A stretch of 64,000 bases of DNA from Alistipes sp. (GTDB lineage Bacteria > Bacteroidota > Bacteroidia > Bacteroidales > Rikenellaceae). The position numbers were made by a program, and so were the translations under genes. Positions 1-6,698 of the stretch are shown one piece after another. Under the pieces are notes generated by a model, which searched no databases, was not told where the DNA came from, and saw only the letters and a program-made list of their open reading frames with translations. Each line of letters begins with the position of its first letter. The first letter of the stretch is position 1. Location of the stretch: contig JAIDUK010000033.1 in NCBI GenBank assembly GCA_029060215.1, forward strand, positions 28,861-92,860, given 5' to 3'.

Positions 1-650
1 TCGGAGTGGAACACCGGTGTCTGCGTCGCGCCATTGGAGAGCGTGATGCTGTTGATCCGCACGGCTCCCTGATAGAGCGTCCCGAACCGGGGCGAGGGCG
101 TAACCTGAACGGCCACCTTCGCTACGGTGCGCTTGAGCGTGATAGCTACGTCGGTCGTCGAACCTGCGGCCGCGACGGCTTTCGAGGTCGTGCCCGACAT
201 CACGAACCCGCCGTCGCGCGCGGCTTTCGTCGAAACTTCGGCGAACGTACCGTTGTACGAGGCCGCATCGCGCTCCAGCAGAGCCGTGAGCGTCGTCTTG
301 TCGCCGACGTTCGCTACATCGAGGTTCGCCACGGCGTAGAACTCGCACACGTTGCCCGGCACGGCATCCGGCAGGGCGAAAGTCGCCTTCTTGGCCGAGA
401 GTTCGGCTGCCGAGAACGAACGCTTGACCATCAGGTCGCCAGACGGGTCGAAGACGAACATCGTAACCGTGTTGAGCGTCTTTTCCCACGGCTCGGCCTC
501 GGCCGTCGCGCTGCGGGTCGCAGGCTCTCCGTCGGTGAACGACACGGTGGCTACCGCACCTTTCGAGGTCGCGTAAATTTCGTTTTCTTCCTTGTTGCAC
601 GAGACGAGAAGTCCCAAGGCGACCGCAGCCGCCAAAAATAAGTGTTTCAT
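1..650 (-). CDS. Fimbrillin (FimA-like) lipoprotein, truncated by window edge
   Basis: The frame is open from an ATG at 648-650 to the left edge, giving about 216 visible residues with the C-terminus missing. The N-terminus is a lipoprotein signal peptide: MKH, a hydrophobic run, then the lipobox LLVSC at residues 14-18 followed by NKEEN. Downstream lie motifs seen in Bacteroidales fimbrillins, such as a FVFDPSGDL strand and EFYAVANLD, matching the N-terminal beta-sandwich of FimA/Mfa-type subunits. Such proteins are exported as lipoproteins and polymerise into type V pili after arginine-specific trimming. It lies 53 bp downstream of traO in the same direction, so it is probably element cargo or an element pilus. 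The family call is by eye; an anchor or minor tip subunit is equally possible. Confidence 0.7.
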   Translation of the reverse strand, partial: MKHLFLAAAVALGLLVSCNKEENEIYATSKGAVATVSFTDGEPATRSATAEAEPWEKTLNTVTMFVFDPSGDLMVKRSFSAAELSAKKATFALPDAVPGNVCEFYAVANLDVANVGDKTTLTALLERDAASYNGTFAEVSTKAARDGGFVMSGTTSKAVAAAGSTTDVAITLKRTVAKVAVQVTPSPRFGTLYQGAVRINSITLSNGATQTPVFHS

Positions 651-703
651 ATAAAAAGTTGGTTTTATGCTACTTGCGTAGCTGTTTGATAAAAATATTC
701 GTG

Positions 704-1282
704 TCAGTTGATGATGAACTTTACACCGATGCCGTATTGCGTGTGGAAGTGTCCCGTCGTCGTACCCCACAAACAGCGTTCACGTCCCGACAACGAGAGG
801 ATGATTCTGTCCGTGAGATAGGCGTCCACTTCCAGCGTAACGGCCCCGCCGTAGAGAAACCGGTCGCGGTTGCGTATCGTCGCACCGTCGTAGAGCCGCT
901 TGTCGCCCCAATTCACGGTTTCGTATCCCGTCATGGCGGAACCTCCGACGTAGAAGAGAAACGTGTGCGAGGGATCGGCGAAGAACTTGTAGTAGTAGCC
1001 GCCCTCGGCCGTAAACTGCGCCATCGGAATGCGTCCGGCCTTGTAGGGATAGTAGCGCGACAGGTACTCGACGCCGAAGACCCACTTGTCGGCATGCTTC
1101 GCGTAGCGGCTCATCGCAACGCCGAAATAGTACCCCGCATCCGTGCTTGCGGAGGTGCAGAACCCGTCGACCATGCCGCTCCGAAGCTCGATGCTGCGCA
1201 TCCGCGGCAGGGCACGCTGGGCGTGCACCGTCCCTGTAAAGAGAGTGAGCGATGCGACGAGAAGAAACAGAAATCGCTTCAT
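704..1282 (-). CDS. traO: Conjugative transposon protein TraO
   Basis: A 192-residue protein with a cleavable signal peptide (MKRFLFLLVASLTLFTG, cut near VHA-Q). The rest is made of alternating aromatic strands, such as GYYFGVAMSRYAKH and AEGGYYYKFF, ending in an aromatic-rich strand and IKFIIN-type terminus. This is the pattern of a small outer-membrane beta-barrel and fits the TraO family of CTnDOT-type elements in length and position, just after traN. TraO is required for transfer in CTnDOT; its exact role is unknown. It starts 3 bp after the traN tail, so it is translationally linked to it. It appears intact even though traN upstream is frameshifted. Confidence 0.85.
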   Translation of the reverse strand: MKRFLFLLVASLTLFTGTVHAQRALPRMRSIELRSGMVDGFCTSASTDAGYYFGVAMSRYAKHADKWVFGVEYLSRYYPYKAGRIPMAQFTAEGGYYYKFFADPSHTFLFYVGGSAMTGYETVNWGDKRLYDGATIRNRDRFLYGGAVTLEVDAYLTDRIILSLSGRERCLWGTTTGHFHTQYGIGVKFIIN

Positions 1283-1284
1283 GA

Positions 1285-2285
1285 TTACCGCACTTTGAGT
1301 TCGTTGATAACGTTGGCACGCACGAGGTCTTCATTCTCGACGGTGAATCTCTGATGCCGGCCTCCCTGCTGTTCGTGCAGCTCCACGACGAGGTGCTTGT
1401 CGTCGGCCAGCGTGAACTTCGGAAGCGTGAAGACCATGTGCTCGCTATGTCTGCCGTCGATTACTTGTACGTTGTTGTAAGCCCGTACCGGCCATACGAC
1501 CTGCTCCTGAATGGCCGTGCGTTTGGCGACCTTCTTATCGACGATCTTGAATGTGAGGTAGTCCACATCGAACGGCACGTTGGACGAGTTTTTTATAATT
1601 GCACGTGGAAATAGAGCAGGCCGTTATGCGAGTAAATACCTTTGAGCAGGTACTGTACGCCGAAGCGCTTGCAGCCGATATGCTTGATTTCGCGGCGGTC
1701 GTTTTTGTAGATGGACTTCATGATGAGCTTGACCAGCAACGGCGATTCGCTCCCCAGCTCCGAGAGGTATACCTCCATCGCGTTGTTGGGGCGATTGAGC
1801 GTGCTGCCGTCGTGGATGAAGTCGCACATCTCAACGTTGAGCAGCAGCGGCTCGGCCGCATAGCGGACGTTGAACGTGTAGAACGAGCCGTCTTCGGTGA
1901 TGACCGACATATTGGTCTCGGCGTGGAAATCGCGCAGTGCGGCCTTCACGCGGATGACGTTCTCCGCACCGTCGGCCTTGCCTGCGATCAGATTCGGAGA
2001 GCCGAGATCGACGTAGCGCACCGCTGCCGGAAAGATGACGTGCACGGTTTTGTCGTAGGTAACCTCCAACCCGTGCGGCGGGATCATGCGGTCGAAGGAG
2101 AGTTTGCGCGTGAGACCGTGATAAAGGCCGCTGTCCCGCTCCGCGTTGGGATAGACCTCCTTGCAGAACGATACCGTCTGCATCTGTTCCGTCGTCCTGA
2201 CGGCCTCGGTGTTGGTTACTTCCTGTGCGTTCGTCGCACCCGCGCCCAGCGCGAGGGCGAACATCATTACAAAATACTTTTTCAT
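1285..2285 (-). pseudogene. traN: traN, conjugative transposon protein TraN, frameshifted
   Basis: Two adjacent reading frames together make one TraN of about 330 residues. The first (2285 down to 1593, 230 residues) has a signal peptide ending near TNAQ and runs to GLLYFHVQL before a TAA stop. The second, in another frame, carries on with KNSSNVPFDVDYLTFKIVDKK and ends at 1285. Joined, they read through the usual family sequence, with an aromatic strand followed by a strand of the form KNSSNVPFDVD. The shift lies within about 1590-1600 and is equal to one missing or two extra bases next to an A6 run. TraN is a VirB9-like outer-membrane core component that pairs with TraM. The break could be real decay or an assembly error in the homopolymer. 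The downstream part could only be made by reinitiation. Confidence 0.8.
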
Positions 2286-2290
2286 TTTAC

Positions 2291-2304
2291 TGTGGATTTA
2301 GTGG
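2291..2304 (-). promoter_or_regulatory. Conserved leader motif upstream of traN
   Basis: Read on the coding strand this is CCACTAAATCCACA, followed by GTAAA and the traN ATG. The same block occurs before traI, in the traE leader and before mobA, always in the sense orientation. Its role is unknown; it may be a translation-initiation or regulator-binding element. Confidence 0.55.
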
Positions 2305-2359
2305 CGGGGTTAAGAACCCCGATTTAATAAATGGTTACTTGCTGATTATCCTTTTCTCT

Positions 2360-3706
2360 TTAATCTTCCGGCTGATAAAGCATGACCCTGTATCCGGCTT
2401 TCAGATGCACTTTGACGGTGCGCATCTTCTTGGCGATATATTGGCTCGTGCCTTGAATCAATCCCTTGCCGAGGTCGGAGGCGAGCTGCGCTCCCGCGTC
2501 GGTGGAGATGTTGATGCTGCTGCCGAGCGACGACCCCATGTTGGCAGCCACCTCTTTGGCTGCACTTACCTCCATTGAGTTGGGGATGAAGATGCCCTCC
2601 TGTCCGTCGCTGTCGAAAATGGCCAGCTCGACGGGGATGATCGTCCCCCGATATTCCAACGAGGTGATGTCGATGCCGAGCCGTTCGCCCTGCACCCGCG
2701 CCGTACCCACGACGACCGTGTTGTGGGGGATGCGCACTCCGGCTACCTGCATCGGCTCCGCGATCCGCAGGCGGACGGCCTGCCCGTCGGTTACGGTCTG
2801 ATTGCCGTGTACGCACGCCGGAATGGTATTGCGTTCGACTGCCGCCGAGGTTCCGATCGCCGTTTGGAATCCGAAATTCCGCTCGGCGGTCTGCGCTGTG
2901 ATGAACTCGCTGCCGGTCATAGGCTGCGCGAGTGCGGAGACGATGCGTTCGGCAACCTGCCCGACGGGTTGTGCTATCGCTTTGCCGTTGCGCACTGCTT
3001 TCTTATCCTCCTCGGTATCGGCTGCCGACGAGTGTCGCGTCGTGCCACCGTGTCCAGCGGGCATGTATTTGGCCGCCAGTTCGTAGGACTTTTCAAGCAG
3101 AGCCACTTGGTCGTCGAGCGTCGGGCCGGACGGCTCCGCGTGCTGTGCCATCATCACCTCCAGCTCCTCGATGCGCTTGCGCAACTCCTCTTTTTCGGAG
3201 TCGTCTTTCGGTGTTTCGTAGAACGTATCCAGCGTACGGTTGATCTCCTCGTAGGCCGCCGCCGAGGAGCGGATCGGCTGTCGCACAGAGCCTCCACCAT
3301 AGGTGCGGGCGGGTTGCTGCGGTGCGGGATCGAGCAGGTCGAACTCCTCCGTCGGCGAATCGTGCTCCGCCTCCTTGTCCGAGAAGAGCGCAGCAAGGTC
3401 GTTCATTTGCGCCCGCCGCTCTTTTTGTTTCTCCTCCATTTGCGCCTGCTCATAAGCGGTACGCTTGTCGGCGATGATACCCGATTGGGCGGGCAAGGGC
3501 ATTTCGGTGTTGAAGCCGACGCCCTGCTGCGCTTCGGTTTTGTCCTTGTCGGAGGGTGCGAAGATCAGCCACATGGAACCGATGAAAAGCAGCCCCATAA
3601 GCGGGTATACGAGCATCTTGCGGCGGCGTTGCCGCTGCTCCTCCGTGAGCGGCTGTTCAGGCTTCGCCTCTTTCATGTTAGTCGTGGGATTTTTGTTCTG
3701 TGCCAT
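2360..3706 (-). CDS. traM: Conjugative transposon protein TraM (VirB10-like)
   Basis: A 448-residue protein with a charged cytoplasmic N-terminus, one membrane segment (about residues 32-48, LVYPLMGLLFIGSMWLIF), then a long polar Pro/Gln/Glu-rich periplasmic linker. The C-terminal domain (about 290-440) is a compact beta-rich domain ending in GYRVMLYQPED. This layout matches TraM of CTnDOT, the counterpart of VirB10, which spans the envelope and couples ATPase energy to the outer-membrane pore. It overlaps the end of traL by 29 bp from the ATG at 3706. A second ATG at 3676 (MKEAKPEQ) sits one base after the traL stop and is an equally likely start by coupling. Nothing looks broken. Confidence 0.85.
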   Translation of the reverse strand: MAQNKNPTTNMKEAKPEQPLTEEQRQRRRKMLVYPLMGLLFIGSMWLIFAPSDKDKTEAQQGVGFNTEMPLPAQSGIIADKRTAYEQAQMEEKQKERRAQMNDLAALFSDKEAEHDSPTEEFDLLDPAPQQPARTYGGGSVRQPIRSSAAAYEEINRTLDTFYETPKDDSEKEELRKRIEELEVMMAQHAEPSGPTLDDQVALLEKSYELAAKYMPAGHGGTTRHSSAADTEEDKKAVRNGKAIAQPVGQVAERIVSALAQPMTGSEFITAQTAERNFGFQTAIGTSAAVERNTIPACVHGNQTVTDGQAVRLRIAEPMQVAGVRIPHNTVVVGTARVQGERLGIDITSLEYRGTIIPVELAIFDSDGQEGIFIPNSMEVSAAKEVAANMGSSLGSSINISTDAGAQLASDLGKGLIQGTSQYIAKKMRTVKVHLKAGYRVMLYQPED

Positions 3707-3974
3707 AATCGTAGTGGTTGAAAAGGTGGATACTGTCCTGCTTCTGCGGCAGGTTGAATTGCTCGATATGTTCGATCTCTATCCGTCGTCCGTTTTCCCG
3801 TCCGATTTGGTAGAGCGCCGCCCCGAACGTGAAGAGGGCGCCGGTGGCGAACAAGCTGAAAATGACGAATACGACAATGTTTTTCGTGCGCTGCGGGAGT
3901 GCTTCGAGCCATACCCGCAACCGCTCGTCCTGTCTGTCCGCCCAGTCGTTCAGACGTTCGATTAACTTTTTCAT
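3678..3974 (-). CDS. traL: TraL-type conjugation membrane protein (DUF3989)
   Basis: A 98-residue protein with a basic amphipathic N-terminus (MKKLIERLNDWADRQDERL), one strong membrane helix around residues 32-55 and a polar C-terminal tail rich in Gln, His and acidic residues. Size and layout match the small DUF3989 protein found between traK and traM in Bacteroides conjugative transposons, usually called TraL. It probably sits in the inner membrane beside TraK and TraM. It starts 4 bp after the traK stop and overlaps traM, so the three are translationally coupled. The function is not known beyond its place in the transfer operon. Confidence 0.75.
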   Translation of the reverse strand: MKKLIERLNDWADRQDERLRVWLEALPQRTKNIVVFVIFSLFATGALFTFGAALYQIGRENGRRIEIEHIEQFNLPQKQDSIHLFNHYDYGTEQKSHD

Positions 3975-3978
3975 AGGC

Positions 3979-4602
3979 TTATCTGTCCAATGTTTGCAGG
4001 TCGCGGTTTTCCAGAATCGTGAATCCCTCGATGGTAAATCCGTTGGGGTTGTCGTCCGAGCGCGAGGCGTTCAGCAGGCGGCACGCCGTTACGAGGCTGC
4101 GCTGCGTTACGTTGCTTTCGCGGATAATCATCTGCCGCGCATAGGTGTTCACCCGATAGGGATAGCGGTCGAAATCGCAGACCACCGAATCGACCTGCAA
4201 CACCTGATTGATGTTGCCCGCAATGATGCGGTTGTAATAACCCTTCTCGGAGAAGTCCGAATAGTAGTTATATACGCTCTTGTCGGCCAGCAGCAGGGCG
4301 CGTTTGATGTTGTGCTCGATCGCGCTCTTTTCGGGCGAGAGGGTGAAAAACAGCTCGTGAAAGCGGCGCACGTGCTCGCGCGCTTCGGCGGGACGGTTCT
4401 GCGTGAGGTCTTGCGAAAGGGCGAGCATCAGCGACTTGCCGCCGTCGAGGACGTAGATTTTCTCCCTCTGCTGCTCCGCGAAGCGGTAGGAACTCCATAC
4501 CGAGTACACCACGACGAGGGCGCATAACGAGAGGAAGACCATGCTGAACAGCCGTATCTGGCGGAACGAGGATTCGATATTCTTCAATGATTTGAATTCC
4601 AT
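3979..4602 (-). CDS. traK: Conjugative transposon protein TraK (VirB8-like)
   Basis: A 207-residue protein with a short cytoplasmic N-terminus (MEFKSLKNIESSFRQIR), one membrane helix at about residues 19-36 (FSMVFLSLCALVVVYSVW) and a periplasmic domain of about 165 residues. TraK occupies the VirB8 position and shares its shape: one membrane pass followed by a small alpha/beta domain that organises the inner-membrane complex. The start ATG is 21 bp after the traJ stop. The sequence closely follows the TraK family (MEFKSLKNIESSFRQIR is its usual opening). It appears intact. Confidence 0.87.
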   Translation of the reverse strand: MEFKSLKNIESSFRQIRLFSMVFLSLCALVVVYSVWSSYRFAEQQREKIYVLDGGKSLMLALSQDLTQNRPAEAREHVRRFHELFFTLSPEKSAIEHNIKRALLLADKSVYNYYSDFSEKGYYNRIIAGNINQVLQVDSVVCDFDRYPYRVNTYARQMIIRESNVTQRSLVTACRLLNASRSDDNPNGFTIEGFTILENRDLQTLDR

Positions 4603-4623
4603 AATTTTTTGATTTCTGGTTAT

Positions 4624-5637
4624 TTATCGTTTGAACAGGCGGCCCGTAATATTGCCGGTCGTCGCTCCGGCGACGCTGCCGGCCAACCCTCCGGCGCGGC
4701 CTGCGACTTGGCTTACGTTGCGTCCGTATGCGCCTGCGCCTCCGGCTTGGATGATCCACCCCGCGACGGTCGGAATCGTGAAATACCCGATAATGCCGAT
4801 AATCAGGAAGACGATATAAACGCCGTTGGAGGCTTCGAGCGAGAAATTCGGGTTGTTCTGCAACTCCGAGATGTCGTTTTGCAGCATCAGCACCTGAATC
4901 TTTGCCAGCACGGTACTGAACAGGTCGGCGATGGGCAGCCATAGGTAGACTTGTACATAACGGCATATCCACTGCGTGAGCGTGGAGTGAAAGCCGTCCC
5001 ACACGGAGATGGCGAACGCGATCGGGCCGAGGATGGAGAGCACGACGAGGAAGAACGTGCGCACGGTGTCGATGACGAGCGCCGCAGCTGCGAACATCAG
5101 TTCCAGTATCTCGCGGAAGAAGTCGCGGATACTTTTCTTCATGTTGTACATCCCGCGTTCGATATACATGCCGGCCATCGTAACCATGTCGCCGGGCGAC
5201 CAGCCTAATTCTTCGAGCTGACGGTCGAACTCCTCGTTCGAGACGAGGTAGGCCGTTTCGGGGTTGCGCATCATCGCCTCGTATTCGAGCTTGTCTTTCT
5301 GCTCGCGGTACTGGTTCATGTCCATCGTCTGCATTTCGAGCATCCGGTTCGTGCCCTGCACGACGGGGCTCAACACTCCGTTGATCGTGCCGAGGACGAA
5401 TGTCGGAAAAAACATGATGCAGAAACCGACGGCGAAAGGCCGCAGCAGCGGATATACGTCGATGGCTTCGGCGCGGGCAAGCGACTGCCACACGCGCACG
5501 GCCACGTAGAACAGCGCACCCAGCCCCGCGATGCCTTTCGCCACGCCCGCCATGTTGGAGCAGAGCGGCATCATCTCGGAATATAGCGAGCGCAGGATGG
5601 TGTGCAGGTTGTCGAACTCTATGGTTAGCAACATCAT
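4624..5637 (-). CDS. traJ: Conjugative transposon protein TraJ (VirB6-like)
   Basis: A 337-residue polytopic membrane protein. Hydrophobic segments lie near residues 30-50, 65-90, 180-215, 225-250 and 275-300, with a charged loop around 100-150 (QYREQKDKLEYEA). The C-terminus is rich in Gly and Ala (AGGAGAYGRNVSQVAGRAGG), a usual feature of the family. TraJ fills the role of VirB6, the inner-membrane channel component through which DNA passes. It begins MMLLTIEF; either Met could start. It is 19 bp after traI. No truncation is seen. Confidence 0.87.
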   Translation of the reverse strand: MMLLTIEFDNLHTILRSLYSEMMPLCSNMAGVAKGIAGLGALFYVAVRVWQSLARAEAIDVYPLLRPFAVGFCIMFFPTFVLGTINGVLSPVVQGTNRMLEMQTMDMNQYREQKDKLEYEAMMRNPETAYLVSNEEFDRQLEELGWSPGDMVTMAGMYIERGMYNMKKSIRDFFREILELMFAAAALVIDTVRTFFLVVLSILGPIAFAISVWDGFHSTLTQWICRYVQVYLWLPIADLFSTVLAKIQVLMLQNDISELQNNPNFSLEASNGVYIVFLIIGIIGYFTIPTVAGWIIQAGGAGAYGRNVSQVAGRAGGLAGSVAGATTGNITGRLFKR

Positions 5638-5656
5638 AATCGTTACGGATTAAGGG

Positions 5657-6286
5657 TTACCAATAGCGTTCGTTGCGGCTGCCGTAGAGAGCCAGCACCC
5701 TGTCCATATCGTTCTTCTTGCGCGAGCGCAGGTAGCTGACCGAAATGTTCTTGTTGGTGTAGTACATCACCAGATTGCGGTATCGCCGCACGCTGTTGTA
5801 GCACCTGTCCACCACGTCCATGCGCTCCTTGTCGGTCATCGAGAGCGTCGTGATGTTCACCACGTCTTTCATCTCTTTGAGGACGTCGTTGCTCTCCTCC
5901 AAGAGCTTCGTATAGCCGAACGCGATAGCCGACAACTCTTCGGGCGTGAAATTCCCGTCGCGTAGCATAAGCTGGAAGTTCGTAACGTAGATGTCCGATA
6001 TTTCCCCGATCATCAAAATCGTGTTCCTGACCTTGACGGCATCTTTGACGAGGTTGTTCACCGATTTGAGGGCGTCGTAATACTTCTTGCCCTGCTCGTA
6101 GATTTTTACCGTCTCCTGAAAATTCGACACCATATTGGCCGCCGTCTTCGAGGTGTGGATGATGTTTTCCGAGGCGTTTATGATGCTTTGTGCGAGGTTG
6201 CCCGGATCGCTGACGACCCATTGCGCTCGTACCGAGCCCGCCAGCAACAGACATGCGCTGAAAAGCAGGATTATTTTCTGTTTCAT
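5657..6286 (-). CDS. traI: Conjugative transposon protein TraI (DUF4141, VirB5-like position)
   Basis: A 209-residue secreted protein. The signal peptide MKQKIILLFSACLLLAG is cut near VRAQ. The mature part is helical, with long amphipathic segments (NMVSNFQETVKIYEQGKKYY and VVDRCYNSVRRYRNLVMYY) ending in YGSRNERYW. This is the DUF4141 family, named TraI in CTnDOT; it is not the F-plasmid relaxase of the same name. Its place before traJ suggests a periplasmic, VirB5-like accessory of the pore. The start is preceded by the conserved leader motif. Confidence 0.83.
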   Translation of the reverse strand: MKQKIILLFSACLLLAGSVRAQWVVSDPGNLAQSIINASENIIHTSKTAANMVSNFQETVKIYEQGKKYYDALKSVNNLVKDAVKVRNTILMIGEISDIYVTNFQLMLRDGNFTPEELSAIAFGYTKLLEESNDVLKEMKDVVNITTLSMTDKERMDVVDRCYNSVRRYRNLVMYYTNKNISVSYLRSRKKNDMDRVLALYGSRNERYW

Positions 6287-6292
6287 TCTCTT

Positions 6293-6305
6293 ATGGATTT
6301 AGCGG
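6293..6305 (-). promoter_or_regulatory. Conserved leader motif upstream of traI
   Basis: On the coding strand it reads CCGCTAAATCCAT, then AAGAGA and the traI ATG. It differs from the traN copy at one internal base (G for A) and at the far end. The distance to the start codon is 6 bp, close to the 5 bp at traN. Confidence 0.5.
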
Positions 6306-6308
6306 TTA

Positions 6309-6674
6309 TTATTGTTTTTCGCTCGCACGGGTATAGTCGCCGTGCGGCGAGAAGGTCAGCACGTCCGTCGCTTCGTTGTAGGCGATGTCGATGCGGTAGC
6401 CCGTGTTGATGAAGAGGTTGCCATCTTCCTCGCGCAGCAGGTAGGTTTCGGGCTTCGGCTTGCGGCGAATGCCGCTGCGCTTGAAGACCGTAACCTTGTA
6501 GGCGTCGCCCTCGCGGTAGATCAGTACGTCGGGCTTGCCCTGCGTGCTGACCCAGTTGCCGCAGAGCTTGCCGCAGTCGGTCTCTTTCGTTTCGGTGCAG
6601 GCTTGCAGCATCATGGCCGCCAAGCCCACTAAATAGCCGCTCAACGTGAGCAGCCGTTGTTTATTCATACTCAT
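6309..6674 (-). CDS. traH: TraH-position lipoprotein (DUF3876)
   Basis: A 121-residue protein with a signal peptide and a lipobox-like LQAC at about residues 23-26, followed by TETKETDCGKLCGNWVS. The mature domain is a small beta protein with the pattern GNWVSTQGKPDVLIYREGD, GLFINTGYRIDIAYNEATD and a final FSPHGDY. This matches the DUF3876 family found between traG and traI in these elements. It may be an outer-membrane-anchored accessory; a lipocalin-like or META-like fold is a guess. The first ATG (MSMNKQ) lies 24 bp after the traG stop; the internal Met at residue 3 is an alternative. Confidence 0.7.
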   Translation of the reverse strand: MSMNKQRLLTLSGYLVGLAAMMLQACTETKETDCGKLCGNWVSTQGKPDVLIYREGDAYKVTVFKRSGIRRKPKPETYLLREEDGNLFINTGYRIDIAYNEATDVLTFSPHGDYTRASEKQ

Positions 6675-6698
6675 ACGCTTTCTTTTTTGGATGATTGA

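Noticed and set aside
1586..1602. Programmed -1 frameshift at AAAAAAC in traN
   Set aside because: The zero-frame TAA stop comes before the slippery heptamer, so a ribosome would terminate first.
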